A stretch of DNA of 35,630 nucleotides from Actinomycetes bacterium. Lineage in GTDB: Bacteria > Actinomycetota > Acidimicrobiia > IMCC26256 > Chersky-534. Numbering within the stretch: the first letter of the stretch is position 1; every line of letters begins with the position of its first letter. Positions 8,503-15,167 of this stretch are shown piece after piece. The translations under genes and the position numbers were made by a program. Where the stretch lies: NCBI GenBank assembly GCA_025463865.1, contig JAODBH010000026.1, positions 1-35,630 on the forward strand, written 5' to 3'. The notes below the pieces were generated by a model, which saw nothing but the letters and a program-made list of their open reading frames with translations, searched no databases and was not told the DNA's origin.

Positions 8503-9204
8503 CTACCCGGGAGACCGCTCGTAGCGCCAGCCGGAGTCGAGCATCCACAGGCGGTGGCGGGGGCCGGGCACGTCGGGATCGCTGGTGTCGTACCCGGCAT
8601 CCTGGGCCCACATCGAGACGACCCCGCCCTCGACGGGCATGAAGTGCGTGACGAAGTACTCGACGTCGGCAGCCGAGGCCGCGGCCACCGCCTCGGCCAT
8701 GGTCGCGAACTGGGACAGCCAGTGCAGCGTCACCCAGGTGGGTGGGATGAGCTCGACCTCCAACGCGTCACGACGCTGCAGCGCGGTCTCCGGCCGCATC
8801 CATGCGTGATCGTGGATCTCGCTGCCGTCGATGGTCACCGCGCCTGCGGGTGTGGGCGCGAGGAAGAACCAGGTCGCAAAGCGCTTCGGGGCACTGGCGG
8901 GCGGCATCCAGTGCGCGAACGGCACCAGCGCATCCACGTCGACCGCGAGGTCGGCTTCCTCCATCGCCTCGCGCACCGCCGCGTTGCGGGCCGCGATCTG
9001 CGTGTCGTCGGGGTGCGCAGGGTCGAAGTCCTCGGGCTCGACCTTGCCACCCGGGAAGACCCACGCGCCGCCGGCGAACGCGAGCTTCGTGTTGCGGTGG
9101 AGCATCAGCGTCTCGATGCCGGCAGGGGAGTCGCGCAGCAGGATGACGGTCGCGGCCGGGGTCGGCACGGTCTCCTCGGCATTCCACGTCCGCATGTCGG
9201 TCAC
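8503..9204 (-). CDS. Nudix hydrolase, NUDT19-like with interrupted Nudix box
   Basis: A 233-residue Nudix protein; such enzymes split nucleoside diphosphates linked to another group, including CoA and sugar nucleotides. WVFPGGKVEPED (residues 48-59) opens the Nudix box and R78-E79-x-x-E82-E83 closes it, with about 12 extra residues between. The interruption resembles the NUDT19/RP2p group, which acts on CoA esters in animals. The region after the box (FAHWMPPASAPKRFATWFFLA) also fits that group. The ATG at 9204 overlaps the stop of the upstream VOC gene as ATGA, which implies coupling. The substrate here is inferred only from the group. Confidence 0.88.
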   Translation of the reverse strand: MTDMRTWNAEETVPTPAATVILLRDSPAGIETLMLHRNTKLAFAGGAWVFPGGKVEPEDFDPAHPDDTQIAARNAAVREAMEEADLAVDVDALVPFAHWMPPASAPKRFATWFFLAPTPAGAVTIDGSEIHDHAWMRPETALQRRDALEVELIPPTWVTLHWLSQFATMAEAVAAASAADVEYFVTHFMPVEGGVVSMWAQDAGYDTSDPDVPGPRHRLWMLDSGWRYERSPG

Positions 9205-9569
9205 GCGCGCTCCTGCTGCAGCTCGACCGTGTTTCCCGCGGGATCGGTGACCCAGATCTGCACGACGGGACCCTGCGCACCGCGCATGTAGGGGACGGCC
9301 CGCTCGTCGAGCTCGCTGATCGCGGCGTCGAGGTCGTCGACGTAGACGCAGAAATGAGGGCCGGTCGGGTCGATCTCGGTGCCGCGGGGCGCCGCACCCA
9401 CCAGGTGCAGCTCCACCGGTCCGATGTGCTGCCAGTACCCGGGGACTCCGGGGATGTCGGGCCGGCCGGTGTGGTCCTCGAGCCCGAACAGGTCGTTGTA
9501 GAAGGCCTTGGTCTCCTCGAGGCTGCCTTCGACGTTGAGGCTCACGTGTGCGACGCGGGTCACCTTCAT
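9201..9569 (-). CDS. VOC (glyoxalase/bleomycin-resistance fold) protein
   Basis: A 122-residue vicinal-oxygen-chelate protein made of two beta-alpha-beta-beta-beta modules. Candidate metal ligands are visible at His8 (VAHVSL), Glu53 in PVELHLV, His72 in GPHFCVYV and Glu116 in GNTVELQQ, so metal binding is plausible. Family members include glyoxalase I, extradiol dioxygenases, epimerases and drug-binding proteins; the reaction here is unknown. The ATG at 9569 has no ribosome-binding site, but a TACGAT box ends 7 bases before it, so it is probably leaderless. It is coupled by ATGA overlap to the Nudix gene downstream. Confidence 0.88.
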   Translation of the reverse strand: MKVTRVAHVSLNVEGSLEETKAFYNDLFGLEDHTGRPDIPGVPGYWQHIGPVELHLVGAAPRGTEIDPTGPHFCVYVDDLDAAISELDERAVPYMRGAQGPVVQIWVTDPAGNTVELQQERA

Positions 9570-9576
9570 GGCTGCG

Positions 9577-9582
9577 ATCGTA
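9577..9582 (-). promoter_or_regulatory. Leaderless -10 box (TACGAT) before the VOC-Nudix pair
   Basis: Read on the minus strand, TACGAT is followed by 7 bases and then the ATG at 9569. The box lies inside a short inverted repeat, GATCG-TAG-CGATC, at 9576-9588. Confidence 0.5.
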
Positions 9583-9610
9583 GCGATCCCCTCACCATTC
9601 GTTCCCGCCC

Positions 9611-9997
9611 TCAGGTCACGGGCGGGGGCTCGAGCTGCTCCATGAACTCGAGGCGGATGCCGCCGGGTGCCTCGACGAACGCGATCCGGCGGGTCCCGAA
9701 CGCGCCGCTGACGATCTGGGGCCCCCAGAGGACGGTGTGCGCGGCGAGCTCGGCGTCGAGGTCGTCGGTGAAGAGCGCCGGATGGAGGAAGCAGTCGGGC
9801 GGGAGCTCGACCTCGTCCTCGTAGATCGCGCGGGTGAAGAGGGTGAGCATGATCGGGCCGAGGTACACGTCGGCCCGCTCGGCGCCGTTCCAGACCATGC
9901 GGTCACGGACGGTTGCCCCGCTCCGCTCGTAGAAGTCGATCGCGGCGTCGAGGTCCGACACCTTGATCGCGAGGTTGGCCATGCCCGTCACTGTCAT
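9611..9997 (-). CDS. VOC-fold protein, second copy
   Basis: A 128-residue VOC-superfamily protein unlike its neighbour in detail. The first-module ligand position reads MANLAIKV with Asn instead of His, while a His (FLHPALF) and a Glu (IRLEFME) remain in the second module. This may reduce or remove metal binding, as in binding-only VOC proteins. The call rests on the DLDAAIDFYERSGATV helix and the two-module pattern. The ATG at 9997 has a TACGCT box 7 bases upstream, which indicates a leaderless start; a later Met6 is possible. It is separated by 41 bases from the next VOC gene, which has its own promoter, and is divergent from glbO. Confidence 0.82.
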   Translation of the reverse strand: MTVTGMANLAIKVSDLDAAIDFYERSGATVRDRMVWNGAERADVYLGPIMLTLFTRAIYEDEVELPPDCFLHPALFTDDLDAELAAHTVLWGPQIVSGAFGTRRIAFVEAPGGIRLEFMEQLEPPPVT

Positions 9998-10004
9998 GCG
10001 GCCG

Positions 10005-10010
10005 AGCGTA
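10005..10010 (-). promoter_or_regulatory. Leaderless -10 box (TACGCT) for the second VOC gene
   Basis: On the minus strand TACGCT is followed by 7 bases and the ATG at 9997. No Shine-Dalgarno sequence is present in that interval. Confidence 0.5.
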
Positions 10011-10046
10011 CGCGGGCAGACTGGACGCCATGGAGGCTGCAGTCCG

Positions 10047-10412
10047 GTGACCGTCTACGAGCAGGTCGGGGGGACCGAGTTCTTCACCGCGCTCGTCGAG
10101 CGCTTCTACGTGCACGTGGAGCAGGACCCGTTGCTGCGCCCGCTGTACCCCGAGGATCTGGAGCCCGGGAAGGCTCACCTCGCCGGCTTCCTCGTCCAGT
10201 ACTGGGGTGGCCCCGGCACCTACAGCGACGAGCGCGGTCACCCGCGGCTCCGGATGCGCCACGCGCCCTTCGTGATCGGGCCCGAGCACGCGCAGGCCTG
10301 GTTCGCGGCCATGAGCGCGGCGCTCCGTGAGAGCGGTGTCGATCCCGAGATCGAGCAGCAGATGCTCACCTACTTCGCCGACGCGGCCGAGTTCATGATC
10401 AACCAGTACTGA
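10047..10412 (+). CDS. glbO: Group II truncated haemoglobin (GlbO type)
   Basis: A 121-residue haem protein that binds O2 and is linked to NO/oxidative defence in relatives. Signature residues of the mycobacterial HbO type are present: Tyr21 (B10), Tyr34 (CD1) in LYPED, proximal His72 (F8) in GHPRLRMRHAPF, and Trp85 (G8). The YWGGP-x-x-YS stretch (52-60) is diagnostic of group II. The GTG start is chosen because GGAGG lies 10 bases upstream and translation begins directly with the family N-terminus (TVYEQVGG). The upstream ATG at 10030 is in another frame. It is convergent with a haem-binding domain protein. The cytoplasmic role is inferred from the family. Confidence 0.95.
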   Translation: MTVYEQVGGTEFFTALVERFYVHVEQDPLLRPLYPEDLEPGKAHLAGFLVQYWGGPGTYSDERGHPRLRMRHAPFVIGPEHAQAWFAAMSAALRESGVDPEIEQQMLTYFADAAEFMINQY

Positions 10413-10461
10413 CCAGGACAACGTGTCGCGGCACGTCGCCGCAGGTCCTCGCCCGCGCGTG

Positions 10462-10896
10462 TCAGCCGCCACCGAGGGTCTTCCGGAGCCCGGCGGCGAG
10501 CTCGCGGCGCTCGGCCGCGGTCAGGCTCGCCGGGCCGTGCATCCCCATCCAGGTGTAGTAGCTCGGCGGCATGGTGCCGTTCGCCACGACCTCGGCTGCC
10601 TTGTCCGCCCTGCCTCGATGACCGCTGCTCCATTCGGAGAAGTTGAGCGCGGCGCGGCCGTCGCGCACGTGATTGGTGATCCACCATGAGAGTGGCGCAA
10701 CCCGTTCCCACATCGCCACGTGGGTCTCGTTGCTGTGGCAGTCGAAGCAGGCGGCGACCGCGAGCTGACGGGTACGGGGGCTGTCCCAAGCGGGCTCGGC
10801 ACGCGTCGACGGATCGGTCACGCGGTAGGGCACCAGCTGGATCAAGAGGAACGCCGCCACGAGTGCAGCGAGGAGGATCAGCAGTCGTCGTCTCAT
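10462..10896 (-). CDS. Membrane-anchored haem-binding domain (CxxCH) protein
   Basis: A 144-residue protein with an N-terminal membrane anchor (residues 4-22, RLLILLAALVAAFLLIQLV) and an extracytoplasmic haem-binding domain. The c-type haem motif is C50-F-D-C53-H54, followed by the family-typical SNET, a W-rich segment (PLSWWITNHV) and MPPSYY near 109-114, where Met109 could be the sixth ligand. This matches the small haem_bd domain family. A role in electron transfer or peroxide handling is possible but not established. The ATG has no clear ribosome-binding site. It is transcribed towards glbO, and a small membrane protein gene ends up on the same strand upstream of it. Confidence 0.88.
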   Translation of the reverse strand: MRRRLLILLAALVAAFLLIQLVPYRVTDPSTRAEPAWDSPRTRQLAVAACFDCHSNETHVAMWERVAPLSWWITNHVRDGRAALNFSEWSSGHRGRADKAAEVVANGTMPPSYYTWMGMHGPASLTAAERRELAAGLRKTLGGG

Positions 10897-10986
10897 GTAC
10901 CGGGTCTATGGATCTGACAGCAGGTACGTCAAGGCAGCGCGCCTCCCGCACGCCCGCACTGCGCTTCCGATGCCGGGGCGCGCCCG

Positions 10987-11178
10987 TCAGGCGCCGCGGC
11001 CCACGGGGTGTTCCGGCGTCTTCGTGACCGCGACGGCGACCGCGATGATCGCCACACCGATTGGACCGAGCACCAGGCCGAGTGCGGCACCCAGGATCTC
11101 CATGTCCTTCCGCGCACCGATGAACCATCCGACGACGGCGCAGGGAACCAGAATGGCGGCGGCGACGGCGTAGTTCAC
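10987..11178 (-). CDS. Small two-helix membrane protein, unknown function
   Basis: A 63-residue protein that is almost entirely two hydrophobic segments: about residues 3-21 (YAVAAAILVPCAVVGWFIG) and 28-50, joined by a short charged loop (ARKDME). It has a polar tail. The GTG start is well supported by GAGGAG exactly 6 bases upstream. Small actinobacterial membrane proteins of this type often have no assigned role; I do not recognise a family. It is 90 bases upstream of the haem-binding protein gene on the same strand, so they may be co-transcribed. Confidence 0.65.
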   Translation of the reverse strand: MNYAVAAAILVPCAVVGWFIGARKDMEILGAALGLVLGPIGVAIIAVAVAVTKTPEHPVGRGA

Positions 11179-11371
11179 GGTGCTCTCCTCGACCCGGATC
11201 CGGCGGTCTCACACGACGATCGGCTGGCGCAGAGCCAGAGACCCAGTCTGAGCTGGCAGTGACCTGCGCTCCATGGGTCTCCCGGCCCATTTCGAGTCGG
11301 CCTCGGGAGCGGTGCATCGATGCCGCAACGGTGTCGTGGACGCCCTCCGGCCCGGGTGCCAGGGTTGGGTC

Positions 11372-12235
11372 ATGAGCCAGGACCCTGCGGCGGTCGAAGG
11401 CGTCGGTGCCACGGCTCTCGGTGCGGCGATGATGCGGGCCCAGGAGAGCAGTCGGTCCGACCGGCTCTTCGACGACCCGTACGCCGCTTCGTTCGTGGCC
11501 GCCGCCCCTCCGCCGTTCGAAGATGTCCCGGATGCCGGAGATGGCGAGCTCGCCGCGCTCGAGGCTGCGTTCCGTGCGGCAATGGTCGTCCGAACGTGCT
11601 TCTTCGATGAGTACCTCGTGTCAGCCGTCTCGTCCGGATGCCGCCAGGTCGTGCTGCTCGCGGCGGGACTCGACACGCGGGCGTTCCGGCTCGCGTGGCC
11701 ACAGGGGACCAGGCTCTTCGAGCTCGATCTCCCCGAGGTCTTCACGTTCAAGGAGGCAGTGCTCTCGAGGCACGGCGCGGATCCGGGGTGCGAACGGACG
11801 ATCGTGGCAGTTGACCTTCGCCACGAATGGCCGTCGACGCTTCGCGAGGCTGGTTTCGATCCCACGGTGCCGACCGCGTGGACTGCGGAAGGTCTGCTCG
11901 CGTATCTGACGCACGAGGAAGCCGCGCGACTGCTGACCGATGTGGGGGAGCTGTCAGCGGCGGGCAGTCAGCTCGCGTTCGAGCAGTCGAGCTTCGCGAG
12001 CGATTCCGTCCTCGATGACGCTCGGAACCTGCAGGCGATGGAGCAGGTCTCGTCCATGTGGAAGGGCGGCCTGAACGCCGACGCGGCGGCGTGGCTCGAA
12101 CCTCGCGGATGGGAGGTCCACGCCCTCGAGCGCTCGGAAGTTGCCGCGAAGCTCGGACGGCACATGCCGGGCGAGTCGGCCGGAGGGTTCCTCACTGCGA
12201 CGCGCGACGCGTCCTCAGGCCGAACCGCGCCCTGA
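11372..12235 (+). CDS. PPM1/LCMT-like SAM-dependent methyltransferase
   Basis: A 287-residue member of the leucine-carboxyl-methyltransferase-related family that is expanded in mycobacteria and other actinobacteria (putative S-adenosylmethionine-dependent methyltransferases). Visible motifs are [10 protein letters not shown] at the N-terminus, a RTCFFDEYL helix, the SAM motif [22 protein letters not shown], and [15 protein letters not shown]. These agree with the family order. The ATG at 11372 gives the canonical N-terminus; an in-frame extension upstream has no family features. There is no good ribosome-binding site. The true methyl acceptors of this family are largely unknown. It lies just upstream of the copper operon but has its own transcription unit, since a promoter and operator follow its stop. 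Confidence 0.9.
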   Translation: MSQDPAAVEGVGATALGAAMMRAQESSRSDRLFDDPYAASFVAAAPPPFEDVPDAGDGELAALEAAFRAAMVVRTCFFDEYLVSAVSSGCRQVVLLAAGLDTRAFRLAWPQGTRLFELDLPEVFTFKEAVLSRHGADPGCERTIVAVDLRHEWPSTLREAGFDPTVPTAWTAEGLLAYLTHEEAARLLTDVGELSAAGSQLAFEQSSFASDSVLDDARNLQAMEQVSSMWKGGLNADAAAWLEPRGWEVHALERSEVAAKLGRHMPGESAGGFLTATRDASSGRTAP

Positions 12236-12252
12236 CCACGAGAGCTCGGCTC

Positions 12253-12281
12253 TTGTTACCCCTAGGGGGTATGGGTATAGT
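12253..12281 (+). promoter_or_regulatory. Copper-operon promoter with CsoR-type operator
   Basis: TTGTTA (12253-12258) and TATAGT (12276-12281) are 17 bases apart, a near-ideal sigma-A promoter. The spacer holds TACCCCTAGGGGGTA (12257-12271), a near-palindrome of the kind bound by CsoR copper repressors. Repressor bound there would block polymerase; Cu(I) would release it. The predicted start site near 12288 gives a short leader to copZ. A csoR gene lies inside the operon, so autoregulation is expected. Confidence 0.85.
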
Positions 12282-12309
12282 GCCGGCCACGACAACCCGT
12301 GGAGGGCAG

Positions 12310-12519
12310 ATGAGCCAGGTCTCGAACTACGCCGTGCACGGGATGACCTGTGCCCATTGCGTCAGCTCCGTTTCGGACGAGATCCGACGTATCGAAGGGG
12401 TCACGGGTGTCGACGTGGATCTCGGCTCGGGCGTCGTACACGTCGTCAGTGTCGGACCGCTCGGCGCAGAAGCCGTCAGGAAGGCCGTCGAGGAAGCCGG
12501 ATACGAGCTCGCGCGATGA
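12310..12519 (+). CDS. copZ: Copper chaperone CopZ-like HMA protein
   Basis: A 69-residue single heavy-metal-associated domain. The metal-binding loop is GMTCAHC with Cys14 and Cys17, and the beta-alpha-beta-beta-alpha-beta pattern ends in the usual AVEEAGYEL. Such proteins carry Cu(I) in the cytoplasm and hand it to CopA-type pumps and CsoR. The His between the two cysteines is a common variant in actinobacterial CopZ. The ATG has a GGAGG site 4 bases upstream. The gene is first in the operon and overlaps copA by ATGA, which supports a direct chaperone-pump pair. Confidence 0.93.
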   Translation: MSQVSNYAVHGMTCAHCVSSVSDEIRRIEGVTGVDVDLGSGVVHVVSVGPLGAEAVRKAVEEAGYELAR

Positions 12520-14828
12520 ATCCTGCGACAAGTCGCATCGATCTCGACATCGGCGGCATGACCTGCGCGTCGTGCGCGGTGCGGATCGAGAAGCGACTCA
12601 ACAGGGTGGAAGGCGTCACCGCGACGGTGAACTACGCCACCGAGAAGGCCGCGGTGACCTTCCCCGAGACCGTCGACCCACGCGATCTCGTCGCGCAGGT
12701 CGAAGCGGCCGGCTACACCGCGCAGCTGCCCCGTCCCGCAGGTGACGTCGACGCGTCCCAGGTCTCCGCCACCGACGACCGGACCGATGCGCTGCGCACA
12801 CGTCTCCTCGTGTGCACGCTGCTCACCGTGCCTCTCATCGCGATGGGCATGATCCCGGCCCTCCAATTCCGGAACTGGCAGTGGCTCTCGCTCACCCTGG
12901 CCGCCCCCGTGGTGGTGTGGGGCGCGCTGCCGTTCCACCGCGCCGCGTGGCTCAATCTCCGGCACGGCGCGGCCACGATGGACACGCTCATCTCGATCGG
13001 CACGCTCGCGGCATTTGGCTGGTCGCTGTATGCGCTGTTCATCGGCAACGCCGGCATGCCCGGCATGAAGATGCCCTTCGAATTCACGATCGCTCGCGGG
13101 GCCGGTTCCGACGAGATCTACTTCGAGGCGGCCGCCGCGGTCACGACGTTCATCCTCGCCGGCCGGTACTTCGAAGCGCGAGCCAAGCGTCGCAGCGGCG
13201 CGGCGGTTCGAGCGTTGCTCGAGCTGGGGGCCAAAGAGGTCACGGTCCTGCGCGACGGGCGGGAGATGGCGCTCGCGATCGACCGTCTCCAGGTCGGCGA
13301 CCGCTTCGTCGTCCGGCCCGGCGAGAAGATCGCGACCGACGGCGTCATCGAGGAGGGGTCCTCCGCCATCGACGCCTCGCTGCTCACCGGGGAGAGCATC
13401 CCGGTCGAGGTGGAGCCGGGCGACTTCGTCACCGGCGCCACCGTCAACGCCGGAGGCCGCCTGGTCGTACAGGCCAACCGGGTCGGTGCCGACACCCAGC
13501 TCGCGCAGATGGCGCGCCTCGTCACCGAAGCCCAGAACGGCAAGGCCGCCGCCCAGCGACTCGCCGACCGCATCTCGGCCGTGTTCGTACCCGTGGTGAT
13601 CGCCCTGTCGGTCGCGACGCTCGGCTACTGGCTCGGTACCGGTGAAAGCGCGTCGGCTGCGTTAACCGCCGCGGTCGCGGTACTGATCATCGCCTGCCCC
13701 TGCGCGCTGGGGCTCGCCACGCCGACGGCCCTGCTGGTCGGCACCGGCCGCGGGGCCCAACTCGGGATCCTGATCAAGGGACCTGAGGTCCTCGAGTCGA
13801 CCCGCAAGGTCGACACCGTCGTTCTCGACAAGACCGGCACCGTCACCACCGGGAAGATGGCGCTCGTCGACGTCGCCTGCACGGCCGACACCGATCGGGC
13901 CGAGGTGCTGCGACTCGTCGGTGCGTTGGAACGCGCGTCCGAGCACCCGATCGCCCGGGCCGTCGCGGCTTCGGCCGCGCAGCACGGAGACCTTCCGGCA
14001 GTGGAGTCGTTCGCGAGTCGGGAGGGCCTCGGTGTGGAAGGCGTCGTCGAAGGCCACGCGGTGATCGCCGGACGCCCCGCGCTCCTGGCCGACCGGGGCC
14101 TGCATCTGCCGCCGGAGCTCGAGACCGCCCAGGCGACCGCGGAGGCCGCGGCTCGGACCGCGATCGTCGCCGGCTGGGACGGCGAGGTGCGCGCCCTGCT
14201 CGTCGTCGCCGACACGGTGAAGCCCTCCTCCGCGGAAGCGATCCGGCAGCTGCGGTCGCTCGGTCTGCAGCCCGTGCTGTTGACCGGCGACAATCGGGCT
14301 TCGGCCGAGGCCGTGGCCGCTGAGGTCGGTATCGACGAGGTGTTCGCCGAGGTGCTGCCCAGCGAAAAGGTCGACGTCATCCGTCGTCTCCAACGCAACG
14401 GACGCGTCGTCGCCATGATCGGCGACGGCGTCAACGACGCCGGCGCGCTCGCGCAGGCCGACTTGGGCCTCTCGATGGGGACCGGCACCGACGCGGCGAT
14501 CGAGGCCAGCGACCTGACGCTCGTCCGCGGTGACCTGCGCGCCGCGCCCGACGCCATCCGCCTCGCGCGTCGCACGCTCGGCACGATCAAGGGCAACCTG
14601 TGCTGGGCCTTCGCCTACAACGTCGCGGCCATCCCGCTCGCGGCCGCCGGGTACCTCAATCCGGTGATCGCGGGTGCCGCCATGGCCTTGTCGAGCGTGT
14701 TCGTGGTCTCGAACAGCCTCCGGCTGCGCCGGTTCGCCCCACTTCCCGGCAACGTCGGCAACATCCCGACCACCACCGACCCGACCGCAACCGACGCGGT
14801 GCCGGGTATCACGACATCAACAAGGTAG
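12516..14828 (+). CDS. copA: Cu(I)-exporting P1B-1 ATPase CopA
   Basis: A 770-residue P-type ATPase. An N-terminal HMA domain carries GMTCASC (14-20). The transmembrane metal site has C394-P-C396, the phosphorylation site is D438 in DKTGT, the HP motif lies in [10 protein letters not shown], and the hinge is GDGVND (636-641). The last helices show [11 protein letters not shown] and [12 protein letters not shown], the Cu(I)-type site-two residues. Together these specify a P1B-1 Cu(I) exporter. A Met-rich exterior loop (GMPGMKMP, around residue 185) is a further copper-handling hint. After the hinge the sequence is NDAGALAQ, where most CopA have NDSPALA. It is translationally coupled to copZ, and csoR begins 8 bases after its stop. 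Confidence 0.96.
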   Translation: MNPATSRIDLDIGGMTCASCAVRIEKRLNRVEGVTATVNYATEKAAVTFPETVDPRDLVAQVEAAGYTAQLPRPAGDVDASQVSATDDRTDALRTRLLVCTLLTVPLIAMGMIPALQFRNWQWLSLTLAAPVVVWGALPFHRAAWLNLRHGAATMDTLISIGTLAAFGWSLYALFIGNAGMPGMKMPFEFTIARGAGSDEIYFEAAAAVTTFILAGRYFEARAKRRSGAAVRALLELGAKEVTVLRDGREMALAIDRLQVGDRFVVRPGEKIATDGVIEEGSSAIDASLLTGESIPVEVEPGDFVTGATVNAGGRLVVQANRVGADTQLAQMARLVTEAQNGKAAAQRLADRISAVFVPVVIALSVATLGYWLGTGESASAALTAAVAVLIIACPCALGLATPTALLVGTGRGAQLGILIKGPEVLESTRKVDTVVLDKTGTVTTGKMALVDVACTADTDRAEVLRLVGALERASEHPIARAVAASAAQHGDLPAVESFASREGLGVEGVVEGHAVIAGRPALLADRGLHLPPELETAQATAEAAARTAIVAGWDGEVRALLVVADTVKPSSAEAIRQLRSLGLQPVLLTGDNRASAEAVAAEVGIDEVFAEVLPSEKVDVIRRLQRNGRVVAMIGDGVNDAGALAQADLGLSMGTGTDAAIEASDLTLVRGDLRAAPDAIRLARRTLGTIKGNLCWAFAYNVAAIPLAAAGYLNPVIAGAAMALSSVFVVSNSLRLRRFAPLPGNVGNIPTTTDPTATDAVPGITTSTR

Positions 14829-14836
14829 GAGCAGAC

Positions 14837-15118
14837 ATGGCCGGGTACTCCATGCAGAAGGAAGACATCCTCAAGCGGCTCAACCGCATCGAGGGACAGG
14901 TGCGGGGCATCAACCGCATGATCGAGGAGGACCGGTACTGCATCGAGGTCCTCGACCAGGTGGCAGCGGTGACCCGCGCACTGCAACAGGTCTCGATCGG
15001 GCTCGTGCACGACCACCTCAGCCACTGCGTGGTCGACGCGGTGGCGGTCGGCGGTGACAGCGCGACCGACAAGATCGAGGAAGCCACCGCCGCCATCGCC
15101 CGACTCGTGAGGTCCTGA
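14837..15118 (+). CDS. csoR: Copper-sensing repressor CsoR
   Basis: A 93-residue all-helical DUF156 regulator. The Cu(I) ligands are Cys35, His60 and Cys64, with the same spacing (25 and 4) as the Cys-His-Cys set of Mycobacterium tuberculosis CsoR. This separates it from the formaldehyde (FrmR) and nickel (RcnR) branches. The RLNRIEGQVRGINRMIEED helix is the DNA-contacting region. The ATG has AGGAG 5 bases upstream. It binds the operator at 12257-12271 by inference and would derepress the whole operon when copper rises. Placement between two copper pumps is unusual; in many genomes csoR leads the operon. Confidence 0.96.
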   Translation: MAGYSMQKEDILKRLNRIEGQVRGINRMIEEDRYCIEVLDQVAAVTRALQQVSIGLVHDHLSHCVVDAVAVGGDSATDKIEEATAAIARLVRS

Positions 15119-15167
15119 GCTCGCCCGAGCCGCCCGGCCCCGCCTCGCCGAACCCGAGGAGGTCAGC

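Noticed and set aside
9576-9588. GATCG-TAG-CGATC inverted repeat over the VOC promoter as an operator
   Set aside because: The arms are only 5 bases and built from GATC, common by chance here; kept only as a note to the promoter.
15119-15167. A second CsoR operator before copB
   Set aside because: The 49-base gap has no CCCC-TA-GGGG palindrome; only a ribosome-binding site is visible.
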